Shown here piece by piece: positions 19,270 through 29,025 of a stretch of 64,000 nt of DNA. Made by a program: the position numbers and the translations under genes. The notes below the pieces were generated by a model that was not told the DNA's origin, ran no database searches, and saw only the letters and a list, made by a program, of their open reading frames with translations. Every line of letters starts with the position of its first letter. Within the stretch, counting starts at the first letter, position 1. The stretch is taken from positions 186,001 through 250,000 of the forward strand of contig NZ_VFRR01000001.1 in the NCBI RefSeq assembly GCF_006385675.1. The letters run 5' to 3'. Origin of the DNA: Maribrevibacterium harenarium (lineage in GTDB: Bacteria; Pseudomonadota; Gammaproteobacteria; Pseudomonadales; Marinomonadaceae).

Positions 19270-20238
19270 TTATTGGTTGACTAAATGACAGGCGATCAAA
19301 TGACCATCAGCAAGGCTGCGTAGGGATGGCATCTGACTGCGGCATTGATCCTCGGCGTACTGGCAACGGCCATGGAAGGCGCAACCACTGGGTGGATTTA
19401 ATGGCGAGGGCAATTCTCCTTGTAATTTAATACGCTGTCGTCGTTTCTCTGCTGCCAATTGTGGAGTACTGGATAACAAAGCCTGAGTGTAAGGATGCTT
19501 TGGCTGTTCAAATACTTGAGCACAGGAACCATGCTCAACCACCTTGCCAAGATACATGACCATCACTTGATCAGCAATGTGCTCCACGACAGATAAATCA
19601 TGGGAGATGAACACATAGCTTAGGCCAAATTCCTGCTGTAAATCCATCATCAAGTTCAATACTTGTGCTTGAACTGACACATCCAAAGCGGAAACAGGCT
19701 CGTCCGCCACAATGATATCTGGGTCCAGCATCAGCCCCCTAGCGATAGCAATACGTTGCCGTTGACCACCAGAAAACATATGGGGGTAACGTTCATAATG
19801 CTCAGGTTTCAGACCTACTTTTGCCATCATTGCAAAAGCCTTTGCCTTGCGTTCCCCTGCTGAAAGCTTGGTGTTAATTACTAGGGGCTCTTCCAAAATA
19901 GCACCGATTTTTTTGCGGGGATTTAATGAGCCATAAGGGTTTTGGAAGATAATTTGAATTTTCTGGCGCAACCTTGCTTGGGCCTGTTTCGATAGGCTTA
20001 GCAGGTCTTCATCCCCATATTTCAGCTCCCCGGAGGTTGGAGTTTCAATCATGGTGAGCATCCGCCCTAAGGTCGATTTGCCACAGCCAGATTCCCCAAC
20101 CACGGCTAAGGTTTCCCCTTTACCAAGGGAAAAACTCACGCCATCCACTGCTTTTACATGGGCGTCAGGTTTGAATAGCCCTTGTTTGACCTGATAATGC
20201 TGCTTCAGATTTCGTGCATCTAGGATTGTCTGCTTCAT
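19270..20238 (-). CDS. dppF: Dipeptide ABC importer ATPase DppF
   Basis: A 322-residue ATPase with Walker [10 protein letters not shown], signature FSGGQRQR, Walker B in [12 protein letters not shown] and the C-terminal oligopeptide-family extension ([15 protein letters not shown]). Its ATG overlaps the dppD stop by four bases. It completes the dppABCDF set whose binding protein is unmistakably DppA-like. It energises uptake of dipeptides (and, in relatives, heme or delta-aminolevulinate). Confidence 0.93.
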   Translation of the reverse strand: MKQTILDARNLKQHYQVKQGLFKPDAHVKAVDGVSFSLGKGETLAVVGESGCGKSTLGRMLTMIETPTSGELKYGDEDLLSLSKQAQARLRQKIQIIFQNPYGSLNPRKKIGAILEEPLVINTKLSAGERKAKAFAMMAKVGLKPEHYERYPHMFSGGQRQRIAIARGLMLDPDIIVADEPVSALDVSVQAQVLNLMMDLQQEFGLSYVFISHDLSVVEHIADQVMVMYLGKVVEHGSCAQVFEQPKHPYTQALLSSTPQLAAEKRRQRIKLQGELPSPLNPPSGCAFHGRCQYAEDQCRSQMPSLRSLADGHLIACHLVNQ

Positions 20239-21203
20239 TTAATTGGGCTCCCGTTCATATCTAGCGGCGTATGGCACTTCACTTGTCGAGTTAAAGGTCC
20301 CTGCGCTGGAGGGACTTCTTCATGACAGCGCTCTGTTGCATAGGGGCAACGGGGACTCAAAAGGCAGCCGCTTGGGCGATCAAACTGTCCCGGTACCACA
20401 CCAGGTAATGCCATTAAACGGGACTTTCCCGCCGCGGATTCTGGAAGGGATGCCAGTAATGCTTGGGTATAAGGATGTTTGGGGGTGCTGAATACTTCTG
20501 CTGCTGGTCCGCTTTCAACGATTTGTCCGGCATACATGACGATGACTCGATGAGCTACTTCCGCAACTAAGGCTAAATCATGGGTGATAAGCACCAATCC
20601 CATTTGTTTTTGCTGTTGCAAATTGATCAAGAGGTCAATGATTTGCGCCTGAATGGTAACATCAAGTGCCGTAGTCGGCTCGTCAGCGATCAGTAATTTG
20701 GGGTTGCAGGCAATGGCAATAGCGATCATCACCCGCTGACTCATACCGCCGGAAAGCTGGTGAGGATAAGCACTCATGCGAGTTTCGGGCGCTGGGATGC
20801 CGACTAAAGTTAACAACTCAATGGCCCGTTGTTGTAGCTGCTTTTTATTGCCACCTTGGTGCGTTTTCAACGCCTCGATGATTTGATAGCCCACGGTATA
20901 ACAGGGATTCAAGCTCGTCATTGGATCTTGAAATATCATAGCGATATCGGAACCGGTTATTTTGCGACGCTGTTTTTCCCCCATAGCGAGCAAGTCTTGA
21001 CCCATAAAGGTTAACTGCGCTGCCTTCACTTTGCCTGGATGGTCAATCAGTCCCATCACAGATAGGGAGCTCACGCTTTTGCCCGAGCCGGACTCCCCTA
21101 CTATGCCCAAGACCTCGCCGGCTTCGACGCTGTAACTAATTTGATCGACGGCGCGAAAGTTACCGAACGTCACAGAAAGTTTGTCTAAAGTTAGTAATGA
21201 CAT
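20235..21203 (-). CDS. dppD: Dipeptide ABC importer ATPase DppD
   Basis: A 322-residue ATPase with Walker A GESGSGKS, signature LSGGMSQR, Walker B in [12 protein letters not shown] and the C-terminal [14 protein letters not shown] motif. [22 protein letters not shown] is the DppD-type form of the signature region. It lies eight bases after dppC and overlaps dppF by four bases. Confidence 0.93.
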   Translation of the reverse strand: MSLLTLDKLSVTFGNFRAVDQISYSVEAGEVLGIVGESGSGKSVSSLSVMGLIDHPGKVKAAQLTFMGQDLLAMGEKQRRKITGSDIAMIFQDPMTSLNPCYTVGYQIIEALKTHQGGNKKQLQQRAIELLTLVGIPAPETRMSAYPHQLSGGMSQRVMIAIAIACNPKLLIADEPTTALDVTIQAQIIDLLINLQQQKQMGLVLITHDLALVAEVAHRVIVMYAGQIVESGPAAEVFSTPKHPYTQALLASLPESAAGKSRLMALPGVVPGQFDRPSGCLLSPRCPYATERCHEEVPPAQGPLTRQVKCHTPLDMNGSPIK

Positions 21204-21211
21204 AACGGCTC

Positions 21212-22102
21212 CTACTGCTTCAATTTCGGGTCAAGGGCATCACGCAAGCCGTCACCCATTAGGTTGAAGGCCAACACGGTCAGCAAAATCATCAGGCCAG
21301 GGAACGTAACGACCCACCAAGCTCGCTGCACGAATTGCAAGGCATCAGCCAACATGCTGCCCCACTCAGGGGTGGGAGGTTGCGCTCCTAAACCGAGAAA
21401 ACCCAGTGCCGCCATATCCAAAATCGCGGAGGAAAACCCCAGCGTTGCTTGCACAATAAGTGGTGCAAGACAGTTTGGTAAAATACAGATAAACATCAGC
21501 CGCAGAGGGCCCGCACCAATAACGCGAGAAGATGTCACATAATCCCGAGACATCTCCGCCATGGTTGCTGCCCGGGTCAAACGTACATAGTGGGGTAAAG
21601 AGACAATAGAGATCGCCAGGGCGGCATTGACGATACTAGGGCCAAGCACCGCAACAATGGCAATCGCCAATAGCAAGCTCGGCATGGCTAGCATGATGTC
21701 CACAATACGCATAATGATGGTGTCGATCATGCCTTTGAAATAGCCAGCCACTAAGCCGAGCAATATTCCCATGGCGAGGGAAGCCGTTACCGCCACCATC
21801 CCCACGGCCAGAGACAGACGCGCCCCATGGATCAAACGGGATAAGATATCTCTGCCTACGTCATCTGTCCCAAGTAGATAAGCCCAATTTCCCCCTTCCA
21901 TCCAAGCGGGAGGCAAGAGTAAGGCGTCCCGTGCTTGATCCGATGGCGAATGGGGGGCAATCACATCGGCGAATATAGCCATAAAACCAATGACTACAAT
22001 AAAGCCAAGTCCAGCGACGGCCCCTTTGTTGCTGCTAAAGTAATACCAGAACTCTTGTAATGGTGTTCTTGGCGTCGGAGCAGAAAGTGTTTGCGTTGTC
22101 AT
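21212..22102 (-). CDS. dppC: Dipeptide ABC permease DppC
   Basis: A 296-residue inner-membrane permease. It shows [20 protein letters not shown] at the N-terminus, [20 protein letters not shown] at the start of the core domain, and an EAA loop with [20 protein letters not shown]. Conserved [18 protein letters not shown] follows. It starts nine bases after dppB. Confidence 0.94.
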   Translation of the reverse strand: MTTQTLSAPTPRTPLQEFWYYFSSNKGAVAGLGFIVVIGFMAIFADVIAPHSPSDQARDALLLPPAWMEGGNWAYLLGTDDVGRDILSRLIHGARLSLAVGMVAVTASLAMGILLGLVAGYFKGMIDTIIMRIVDIMLAMPSLLLAIAIVAVLGPSIVNAALAISIVSLPHYVRLTRAATMAEMSRDYVTSSRVIGAGPLRLMFICILPNCLAPLIVQATLGFSSAILDMAALGFLGLGAQPPTPEWGSMLADALQFVQRAWWVVTFPGLMILLTVLAFNLMGDGLRDALDPKLKQ

Positions 22103-22111
22103 AGGTGCTCC

Positions 22112-23122
22112 TTAACGACTGTGACGAATACGTGGGTTAACGATGCCGTAGGTAATATCCACCAACAGATTGACCACAATAATGATGGTGGCGACGATAA
22201 GTATCCCGCCCTGTACGACCGGATAGTCACGGCGACTGATGGACTCAATTAGCCATTTACCGATTCCTGGCCAAGCAAATACGGTCTCAGTTAGGATTGC
22301 ACCGGACAACAATATCCCGACTTGCAAACCGATGACGGTAATGACGGGGATGAGCGCATTGCGCAGAGCATGAATAATAATGACACGCCACGGTGCGATG
22401 CCTTTGGCTCTAGCCGTACGAATGTAGTCCTCGCTCAACACCTCCAACATAGAGGAGCGCGTCATACGTGCAATCACGGCCATGGGTATGGTCCCAAGAA
22501 CAATACTGGGCAGAATCAAATGGGCGACAGCAGAACCAAAAGCCCCTTCTTCACCGGAAAGAAAGGCGTCGATCAACATAAAACCGGTGACATCATCAAT
22601 CCAATACACTACGTCAATACGTCCTGATACCGGCGTCCATCCTAAATTTACAGAAAAAATAAGCATTAATAGCAGTGCCCACCAGAATATGGGCATCGAA
22701 TAGCCGGTAAGAGAAAAGGTCATCACGCTGTGATCAAATAATGTCCCCCGCTTAACCGCAGCGATAATGCCAGCAGGTAGTCCTACTAATATGGCGAAAA
22801 TAGCGGCACACAGGGCCAGCTCGATCGTTGCAGGAAACAAGGTTAAAAATTCCCTCATGACCGGTTCCTTAGTGACCAGGGAATTGCCTAAATCACCTTG
22901 CAACACACCACTAACATAACGGAAATATTGTAAATAGAGGGGCTGATCAAAGCCTAGTTGGGCACTTAGCTCCGCATGACGTGCGGCGCTAACGCCCCGC
23001 TCCCCTGCCATCACTTCGATGGGATCGCCGGGAATTAGCCGAATTAGGGTAAAGGTCAGTAAGGTGATACCGATAAAGGTCGGAATGACCAGGCTCAAGC
23101 GGCGTAAAATAAACTGAATCAT
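22112..23122 (-). CDS. dppB: Dipeptide ABC permease DppB
   Basis: A 336-residue inner-membrane permease. It shows FILRRLSLVIPTFIGITLLTF at the N-terminus, LIPGDPIEVMAGERG, and the EAA loop RTARAKGIAPWRVIIIHALRN; it ends with LLVDITYGIVNPRIRHSR. It is separated from dppA by 110 bases that contain a hairpin, the common arrangement in which the binding protein is expressed above the membrane components. Confidence 0.94.
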   Translation of the reverse strand: MIQFILRRLSLVIPTFIGITLLTFTLIRLIPGDPIEVMAGERGVSAARHAELSAQLGFDQPLYLQYFRYVSGVLQGDLGNSLVTKEPVMREFLTLFPATIELALCAAIFAILVGLPAGIIAAVKRGTLFDHSVMTFSLTGYSMPIFWWALLLMLIFSVNLGWTPVSGRIDVVYWIDDVTGFMLIDAFLSGEEGAFGSAVAHLILPSIVLGTIPMAVIARMTRSSMLEVLSEDYIRTARAKGIAPWRVIIIHALRNALIPVITVIGLQVGILLSGAILTETVFAWPGIGKWLIESISRRDYPVVQGGILIVATIIIVVNLLVDITYGIVNPRIRHSR

Positions 23123-23183
23123 AACAGACTTGCTCTTGGGCTAGAGAGGTAGCCGCCCTTGGTAAAATCAAGAGCGGCTATAT

Positions 23184-23205
23184 TTCACCCAGCTAGTTGG
23201 GTGAA
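23184..23205. terminator. Hairpin between dppA and dppB (attenuator or mRNA-stabilising)
   Basis: TTCACCCA (23184-23191) pairs with TGGGTGAA (23198-23205) across a six-base loop. It lies 28 bases after the dppA stop on the minus strand and has no T-tract. Such hairpins usually protect the upstream binding-protein mRNA or partially terminate. Confidence 0.65.
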
Positions 23206-23232
23206 GCTTCTAGGGTTCAACGATAATTGAGC

Positions 23233-24831
23233 CTATTTTTCTAGGCTGACGTTGTAGAAGTAGTGACCGCCAAGTGGGTCAATTTTGTAGCCTTTCACTT
23301 CTTTACGGATCGGCTCGTATACGACGGAGTGAGCCACTGTGATCCATGGCGCTTCACGTTTAAATACTTGCTGAGCATCCTCGTAGTACTTGGTACGTTC
23401 GGCCTTGTCAGCCGTGCGTTTAGCAGCCAACAGCAAATCGTTAAACTCATCGTTACACCATTGGGCACGGTTTGAACCGCCAACTCCATCACAACCTAGT
23501 AACACATAAAGGAAGTTATCTGGGTCGCCGTTGTCACCGGTCCAACCTAGTAGAACGGTATCGTGCTCACCTTTTTTCGAGCGGTTTAGGTATTCCCCCC
23601 ACTCATAGCTGACGATTTCCGCGTCTACACCAATTTTCTTCCAATCTTCTTGGATGATTTCCGCCATACGGCGTGCATTTGGGTTGTAGGGACGCTGTAC
23701 TGGCATTGCCCAAATATTGGTCTTGAAGCCATTCTCGTACCCTGCTTCTTTCAACAACGCTTTGGCTTTAACCGGATCGTAGCTGTAGTCCTTAACTTGC
23801 TTGTTGTAAGACCACATAGTTGGTGGAATTGGGTTTTTGGCAACTTTACCGGCACCTTGGAATACGGCGTCGATAATGGCATTTTTATTGGTAGCTAGAC
23901 TCAATGCTTGGCGCACTTTGGTATCGGTAAAAGGAGCTTTTTGAGTATTGAATGCCAAATAGCCAACGTTCAGGCCTTCCTGACTCATAAGATTGATGTT
24001 CTTATCCGCTTCCATTTGGGCCAAATCAGCTGGATTCGGATATGGCATAACATGACACTCACCCGCTTTTAGCTTGGCGTAACGTACTGATGCATCTGGA
24101 GTAATAGAGAAGACTAAACGGTCGATTTTGGCTTTGCCTTGCCAGTAGTCTTCAAATGCGGTGTAACGGATCAAAGAGTCTTTTTGATACTGGACTTTCT
24201 GGAATGGACCAGTGCCCACTGGGTTGATATCAAGTTGCTCCGGCGTCCCTTTTTTCATTAGGTAATCGGCCTGTTCTGCCGAGAAAATTGAGGCGAAGTC
24301 CATAGCGAGGTTCGCAACAAATGGCGCTTCTGGTTGATTAAGCACGAATTTCACCGTGTAGTCATCTACGCGGACGATATCCTTGATCAAGTCCTGCATA
24401 CCCATACCATTGAAATACTCGTATGCACCACCGGATACGGTATGGTAAGGATGGTTTTTGTCCCACTGGCGAGCAAAGGAGAAAATGACGTCATCGGCAT
24501 TGAAGTCACGACTTGGCTTAAAGTCCTTGCTGCTGTGGAATTTCACCCCTTTTCGCAAATGGAAAGTGTATTCCAAACCGTCTGGCGAGACTTCGTAGCT
24601 TTCCGCTAAGCCTGGCTCAGTTTCCGTTGTGCCTAGTTTGAACTCGACCAAGCGGTTAAACATATTTTTTGAACTGGCGTCGAAGGTGGTACCTGAGGTG
24701 TAAAAAGTTGGGTTGAATCCTTCAGGGCTTCCCTCTGAGCAATAAACCAAGGTAGTTGCTGCGTGGGCCGAAGTGGCAATGGCACCGGCAGCCATAAGCG
24801 CAAGAGGTAATGCCGCTAACTTCATTTTCAT
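23233..24831 (-). CDS. dppA: Dipeptide-binding protein DppA
   Basis: A 532-residue periplasmic protein with a signal peptide cleaved near SAHA-ATT. TTLVYCSEGSPEGFNPTFY directly after it, PEAPFVANLAMDFASIFS, ITPDASVRYAKLKAGECHVM and MPVQRPYNPNARRMAE are near-verbatim DppA motifs, so the identity is strong. It binds dipeptides (and possibly heme or ALA) for the DppBCDF importer. The gene is first in the array, and 257 bases of non-coding sequence upstream should hold the promoter. Confidence 0.96.
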   Translation of the reverse strand: MKMKLAALPLALMAAGAIATSAHAATTLVYCSEGSPEGFNPTFYTSGTTFDASSKNMFNRLVEFKLGTTETEPGLAESYEVSPDGLEYTFHLRKGVKFHSSKDFKPSRDFNADDVIFSFARQWDKNHPYHTVSGGAYEYFNGMGMQDLIKDIVRVDDYTVKFVLNQPEAPFVANLAMDFASIFSAEQADYLMKKGTPEQLDINPVGTGPFQKVQYQKDSLIRYTAFEDYWQGKAKIDRLVFSITPDASVRYAKLKAGECHVMPYPNPADLAQMEADKNINLMSQEGLNVGYLAFNTQKAPFTDTKVRQALSLATNKNAIIDAVFQGAGKVAKNPIPPTMWSYNKQVKDYSYDPVKAKALLKEAGYENGFKTNIWAMPVQRPYNPNARRMAEIIQEDWKKIGVDAEIVSYEWGEYLNRSKKGEHDTVLLGWTGDNGDPDNFLYVLLGCDGVGGSNRAQWCNDEFNDLLLAAKRTADKAERTKYYEDAQQVFKREAPWITVAHSVVYEPIRKEVKGYKIDPLGGHYFYNVSLEK

Positions 24832-25009
24832 AGTAACTCTCCGTAATTATCATTATGTCGATCTACTGTTCCTCATACGAAGCGCATCAGAATAGGTAGT
24901 CGGTTCTTTGTGATATGACCGCGCTATACAAATCAGCAAGGAAGTTGCACAGATCGCGTACAGGAAGAGTACTGAAGCAAGGTGAATGGAGACAATCGAA
25001 ATAGTGACA

Positions 25010-25036
25010 TGCCTTATGCGTCAGACGCATAAGGCA
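25010..25036. terminator. Hairpin downstream of aroC (distal)
   Basis: TGCCTTATGCG (25010-25020) pairs perfectly with CGCATAAGGCA (25026-25036) around a five-base loop. It lies between the aroC 3' end and the dppA promoter region and lacks a clear T-tract. Confidence 0.6.
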
Positions 25037-25046
25037 GTAGAGAGAA

Positions 25047-25079
25047 TCTGCACAGGCTGCCACAAGCGGCCTATGCAGA
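25047..25079. terminator. Hairpin immediately downstream of aroC
   Basis: TCTGCA plus CAGGCTGC (25047-25060) pairs with GCGGCCTATGCAGA (25066-25079) around loop CACAA, with one mismatch and one G-T wobble. It starts nine bases past the aroC stop on the minus strand. Confidence 0.6.
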
Positions 25080-25088
25080 GAACACCAA

Positions 25089-26189
25089 TTAGTCGGCTTG
25101 CGCTTTGATTACCGGCGTTTGGCAATCCACTTCGAGGTTCTGGCCGCGGTGACGCAATAGATGATCCATTAGGGTCAATGCCAACATGGCTTCGGCGATT
25201 GGGGTCGCGCGAATACCTACGCACGGGTCATGACGACCTTTGGTGATGACCTCAATGGCGTTCCCTTCACGGTCAATACTGCGGCCCGGGATAGTAATGC
25301 TAGAGGTTGGTTTAAGAGCCATGTGAACCACGATATCTTGCCCAGAGGAAATGCCACCAAGCACACCACCGGCATGATTACTGAGGAAGCCTTCTGGCGT
25401 CATTTCATCCCGATGCTGGCTACCCTTTTGCTCTACCACATCAAAGCCATCACCGATTTCCACGCCTTTAACCGCATTGATACTCATCATGGCTTTGGCA
25501 ATATCCGCATCCAGACGATCGAATACAGGCTCACCTAACCCTGGCATAACGTTTTTCGCGATCACAGTGATTTTAGCGCCGACGGAATCCCCTTCACGGC
25601 GCAAGTTGGTCATGTATTCTTCAAGCTGAGGAATGGCATCAGGATCTGGGCTAAAGAAGCTGTTTTCGTATACTTGAGACAGGTCTTTCGCTTCGAGTTT
25701 GATTGGCCCAAGTTGTGAAAGGAACCCTTGAATCTCAATACCATAGGTGGTTTTCAGGTATTTCTTAGCGATAGCACCGACAGCCACACGCATGGCTGTT
25801 TCACGGGCTGAAGAGCGGCCACCGCCCCGGTAATCACGGAAACCATATTTTTGATCATAGGTGTAATCCGCATGGGCAGGACGGAAGGTATCTTTGATAT
25901 TACCGTAATCTTTGGAGCGCTGGTCCGTGTTTTTAATTAATAGACCAATGGAGGTGCCGGTAGTTTTGCCTTCAAACACCCCTGACAGGATTTCAACCTC
26001 ATCCGGTTCGCGACGTTGGGTTGTGTGCTTAGAGGTCCCCGGTTTACGTAGATCAAGATCCCGCTGTAGATCGTCAACAGAAATTTCTAACCCCGGTGGG
26101 CAACCATCAACAATTGCTCCTAACGCTACGCCGTGACTTTCACCAAAGGTAGTGACGCGAAAAAGTGTTCCAAATGTATTGCCAGCCAT
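25089..26189 (-). CDS. aroC: Chorismate synthase
   Basis: A 366-residue protein, the standard AroC length. It begins [33 protein letters not shown] and carries the three chorismate synthase signatures (GESHG near the N-terminus; the Arg/Gly-rich [17 protein letters not shown] at about residue 125-140; [17 protein letters not shown] near residue 325). It converts EPSP to chorismate with reduced FMN, the last shared step of aromatic amino-acid synthesis. It follows prmB by 41 bases, a pairing seen in many gammaproteobacteria. Confidence 0.97.
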   Translation of the reverse strand: MAGNTFGTLFRVTTFGESHGVALGAIVDGCPPGLEISVDDLQRDLDLRKPGTSKHTTQRREPDEVEILSGVFEGKTTGTSIGLLIKNTDQRSKDYGNIKDTFRPAHADYTYDQKYGFRDYRGGGRSSARETAMRVAVGAIAKKYLKTTYGIEIQGFLSQLGPIKLEAKDLSQVYENSFFSPDPDAIPQLEEYMTNLRREGDSVGAKITVIAKNVMPGLGEPVFDRLDADIAKAMMSINAVKGVEIGDGFDVVEQKGSQHRDEMTPEGFLSNHAGGVLGGISSGQDIVVHMALKPTSSITIPGRSIDREGNAIEVITKGRHDPCVGIRATPIAEAMLALTLMDHLLRHRGQNLEVDCQTPVIKAQAD

Positions 26190-26230
26190 GTGCTAGTTAC
26201 TCTTTATCAATGTTCTTGTAATGCTGGATA

Positions 26231-27136
26231 CTAATCCAACAGTGCTTCTAATTCTTCTTTGCCGAGCACAAAGACGCCGTTGCCGCCATTTTCCAAATCT
26301 ACCCACATGAAGGGCACATCAGGATAAGCTTCTTGCAAGGCGACTTCACTGTTGCCTACTTCATAAACGATGATGCCACCATCGTGAAGATAATTCGCCG
26401 CTTGGGCAAGGAACTGCCGGGTGAAGTCCAAGCCGTCATCGCCGGAAGTGAGTGCCAATTCCGGCTCGTTATGAAATTCCGCTGGAGCGGTAGCAAAATC
26501 TTCTGCATCTACATAAGGTGGGTTACAAATAATCAAATCGTATTTGCGTCCTTCTAAGGCCGCGAACATATTAGATTCAAAGGCCGCAACCCGATCTTCT
26601 ACTTCGTGTAGTGCGATGTTCTTCTCTGCCACTTCAAGCGCCTTGGGGGAAATATCGGTAATATCCACCTGGGCATCTTCAAAAGTCAGTGCAGCAGCGA
26701 TACCTAAACACCCAGATCCGGTACACATGTCCAAGATACTTTGCGGGTAACCACCTAGCCATGGAGCAAATTCATTCTCGATCAACGCCATAATCGGAGA
26801 ACGAGGAATTAATGTGTCTTTAGTGACGTAGAATGGCAGACCCATAAACCAAGCTTTGCCAAGCAAATAGGGTAACGGCTCCCGTTTGGTAATACGGGTG
26901 TCGATCAGTTTAACTATGCGTTTACGCTCATCGGTGGTAAGGCGTGCATCGAGCATATCCCGATCAAAATCAAGGGGCAGCTCCAGTGCACCAAGCACCA
27001 GATGTACGGCTTCATCCCACGGGTTGTCAGTGCCATGTCCATAAAACAAATCCGCTTTACGAAAGCGGCTATAAGTCCAGCGTAGAAAATCTTTAATCGA
27101 ATGAAGGTCGCGAATCGCGGATTGATGTCGGCTCAT
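26231..27136 (-). CDS. prmB: Ribosomal protein L3 N5-glutamine methyltransferase
   Basis: A 301-residue SAM-dependent methyltransferase. DMCTGSGCLGIA is the SAM-binding motif I and IICNPPYVDAED carries the NPPY that defines glutamine N5-methyltransferases. The N-terminal helical domain and YGHGTDNPWDEAVHLVLGAL are PrmB-specific, distinguishing it from PrmC. It methylates a glutamine of ribosomal protein L3. It is upstream of aroC in the same direction. Confidence 0.95.
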   Translation of the reverse strand: MSRHQSAIRDLHSIKDFLRWTYSRFRKADLFYGHGTDNPWDEAVHLVLGALELPLDFDRDMLDARLTTDERKRIVKLIDTRITKREPLPYLLGKAWFMGLPFYVTKDTLIPRSPIMALIENEFAPWLGGYPQSILDMCTGSGCLGIAAALTFEDAQVDITDISPKALEVAEKNIALHEVEDRVAAFESNMFAALEGRKYDLIICNPPYVDAEDFATAPAEFHNEPELALTSGDDGLDFTRQFLAQAANYLHDGGIIVYEVGNSEVALQEAYPDVPFMWVDLENGGNGVFVLGKEELEALLD

Positions 27137-27200
27137 TGGGCTCTGTTAACTGATTGAATTTGTTGCGTAGTATAACGTGAACCCGCACTCGACTCTATCG

Positions 27201-27974
27201 TTACCGTTTTTTTCCATGTACTTCGGCATGTTCCAACACCTGCATTTTACTAACAATCTCATCCAATTTTTGCTGCATTGCACTGCTACTAGCATACTCT
27301 TTGAGTAGCTGACTTATATAGCTTTCCCGTTCCGCCAGCGTGCCCACAAGTTGCTCGTTGTTTTGGCGTAGCTGTTGTAGCTGGATATCTTGTTTAGCCA
27401 ACTCTACCTGTTGCTGGTGGTAGCTATGGAGCAGTTCCTTGTGGCTTTGCTGACTTTCGCCCAACTCTCGCTCCAATAATTGATTGCGGCTAGCGGTATA
27501 TTGAAGTTTCTCCGTCAAGGTATGGTTTTGTGCACCGACTTCGGAGAGCTGATTTTCAAGCTGTGCCAGCTTTGTCTTTAGCTCGGTGTTTTCAGATTCT
27601 GCCGCGAGTAAAGCTTCCGTCAGGCTATCGTAACGCCCTTCTATCGCTTGGGTTTTTAAGCTCTGTTGTTGCGACGTTTGGGCAAGATGCTCATCCACCA
27701 CCGTCATCATGACTTGCAGGGTATCTCGCTTAAATCTATCAATAGCGGGCTGTAAGTAATCTGCATATTCCTTGAGCTCGTTTTGCTGATGCTCCCGGTA
27801 GGCCTCTTCCCATTCACTAATGGCATTTTGCAAGGTTGTGTTAGAGCCCCGGCGACCATCAAGCGCTTCGAAGTATTCTGCAACTCGTGGAATATTCGGA
27901 TAACGATGCTGGTCGAGTAAGACCCAGCAGGCCTCGATAATTTCTTCACGGCTAATATTCGCTTTACGTGCCAT
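27201..27974 (-). CDS. KfrA-like DNA-binding protein with long coiled coil
   Basis: A 257-residue protein. Residues 1-70 (SREEIIEACWVLLDQHRYPNI, then RRGSNTTLQNAISEWEEAY) match the KfrA N-terminal DNA-binding domain. From about residue 75 to 250, it is a continuous Gln/Glu/Leu-rich coiled coil. KfrA is a plasmid protein that binds its own operator and polymerises through the coiled coil; chromosomal relatives exist but their role is not settled. A perfect 13-bp inverted repeat lies just upstream of the start and is a natural operator candidate. No plasmid partition genes are nearby. Confidence 0.8.
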   Translation of the reverse strand: MARKANISREEIIEACWVLLDQHRYPNIPRVAEYFEALDGRRGSNTTLQNAISEWEEAYREHQQNELKEYADYLQPAIDRFKRDTLQVMMTVVDEHLAQTSQQQSLKTQAIEGRYDSLTEALLAAESENTELKTKLAQLENQLSEVGAQNHTLTEKLQYTASRNQLLERELGESQQSHKELLHSYHQQQVELAKQDIQLQQLRQNNEQLVGTLAERESYISQLLKEYASSSAMQQKLDEIVSKMQVLEHAEVHGKKR

Positions 27975-27993
27975 TTGTTTGCACCTTGAATTT

Positions 27994-28034
27994 TAAAGAT
28001 AAAATAGATAGATTAATTTTTTATTTTATCTTTA
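27994..28034. promoter_or_regulatory. 13-bp inverted repeat upstream of the kfrA-like gene
   Basis: TAAAGATAAAATA (27994-28006) and TATTTTATCTTTA (28022-28034) are exact reverse complements, 15 bases apart. The pair starts 20 bases upstream of the KfrA-like start codon and ends 23 bases after the preceding patatin gene. KfrA proteins are known to repress from inverted repeats at their own promoter, so an autoregulatory operator is the leading reading; an AT-rich terminator for the patatin gene is the alternative. Confidence 0.6.
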
Positions 28035-28057
28035 GTTCGCGTTTGAGGAAAGCAACA

Positions 28058-28987
28058 CTAATAGCCTTTGGGGAACGAATGTAACGGGCGCTTGCCTGCC
28101 GTTAAATCAGTCAGTGCCTTGGTGGCAGCTTCGTAACCAAGATCAATCAGTTCTTTTGCACGCCAAAATTCGTAGAAGCCACTGGCATCTTTAGGGATGG
28201 AGATAAGGAGATCCGGCGGATAGCCTGCCAACTTGTATTGGGTCAGGGATTCTTGCATGGTCTCGAACATCATATTAATAGTCTGAATACGCCCCCAACT
28301 TTCGGGGTCATAACGCTTAGGCAGAACCTCTTCAGATTCATCGTCCCGATTGAGGCCAAACAAGCCTTTGACTGACGACCACCATTCTGGCTCATTATCA
28401 TCAATGGGTTGGGGCAAGTGGCTTTCCTCGCCGTGCATAGCAGGGCCATTCAAATCCACCGCAATGATGTAATCCGCATTAGCGGCAACCGTTGGGATAA
28501 TGGGCAAAGGATTGAGCACACCCCCATCCACATAGACACGACCATTAATCTGCACCGGGGTGACAATGGAGGGCACGGCTGAAGATGCCCGCATAGCAGA
28601 AATCAGACTGCCCCGCTGAAACCAACATTCCTTTTGACTCAACAAATCAACAGCAACGGAGGTATAAGGAATAGTAAGATCTTCGATATTAGGATTACCG
28701 GTTATTTCTTCTATCGCATGAAAGTAACGATCACCGCGAATGTAAGCCCCGTGAAACAGAGACATATCCAACATGCGTAGCACATCCACTCTGTCGAGGG
28801 ATTCGCTCCATTCCTGAAACTGGTTAAGGGTTCCGGTGGCATAGGCACCAGCGACTATGGAGCCGATGGAACACCCAGCAAGACTGACAATCTCGTAACC
28901 CTGCTCCAATACTGCGTTAATCACACCGATATGAGCATTACCGCGGGCAGCACCACTTCCTAACACCAGCGCAACTGTCTTCTTCAT
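28058..28987 (-). CDS. Patatin-like phospholipase (RssA-like)
   Basis: A 309-residue patatin-family protein. It has the glycine-rich oxyanion loop LVLGSGAARGNAHIGVI (residues 7-23), the nucleophile elbow GCSIGS (about residue 39-44) and the catalytic Asp in YVDGGVLNPLP (about residue 173). The closest known type is E. coli RssA, a putative cytoplasmic serine hydrolase or lysophospholipase. It is the last of the minus-strand chain, 38 bases after the DUF4892 gene. Confidence 0.9.
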   Translation of the reverse strand: MKKTVALVLGSGAARGNAHIGVINAVLEQGYEIVSLAGCSIGSIVAGAYATGTLNQFQEWSESLDRVDVLRMLDMSLFHGAYIRGDRYFHAIEEITGNPNIEDLTIPYTSVAVDLLSQKECWFQRGSLISAMRASSAVPSIVTPVQINGRVYVDGGVLNPLPIIPTVAANADYIIAVDLNGPAMHGEESHLPQPIDDNEPEWWSSVKGLFGLNRDDESEEVLPKRYDPESWGRIQTINMMFETMQESLTQYKLAGYPPDLLISIPKDASGFYEFWRAKELIDLGYEAATKALTDLTAGKRPLHSFPKGY

Positions 28988-29025
28988 GAAGCTTCCTTTA
29001 GTCTGTGCTTATTAGATAGCCGGTA

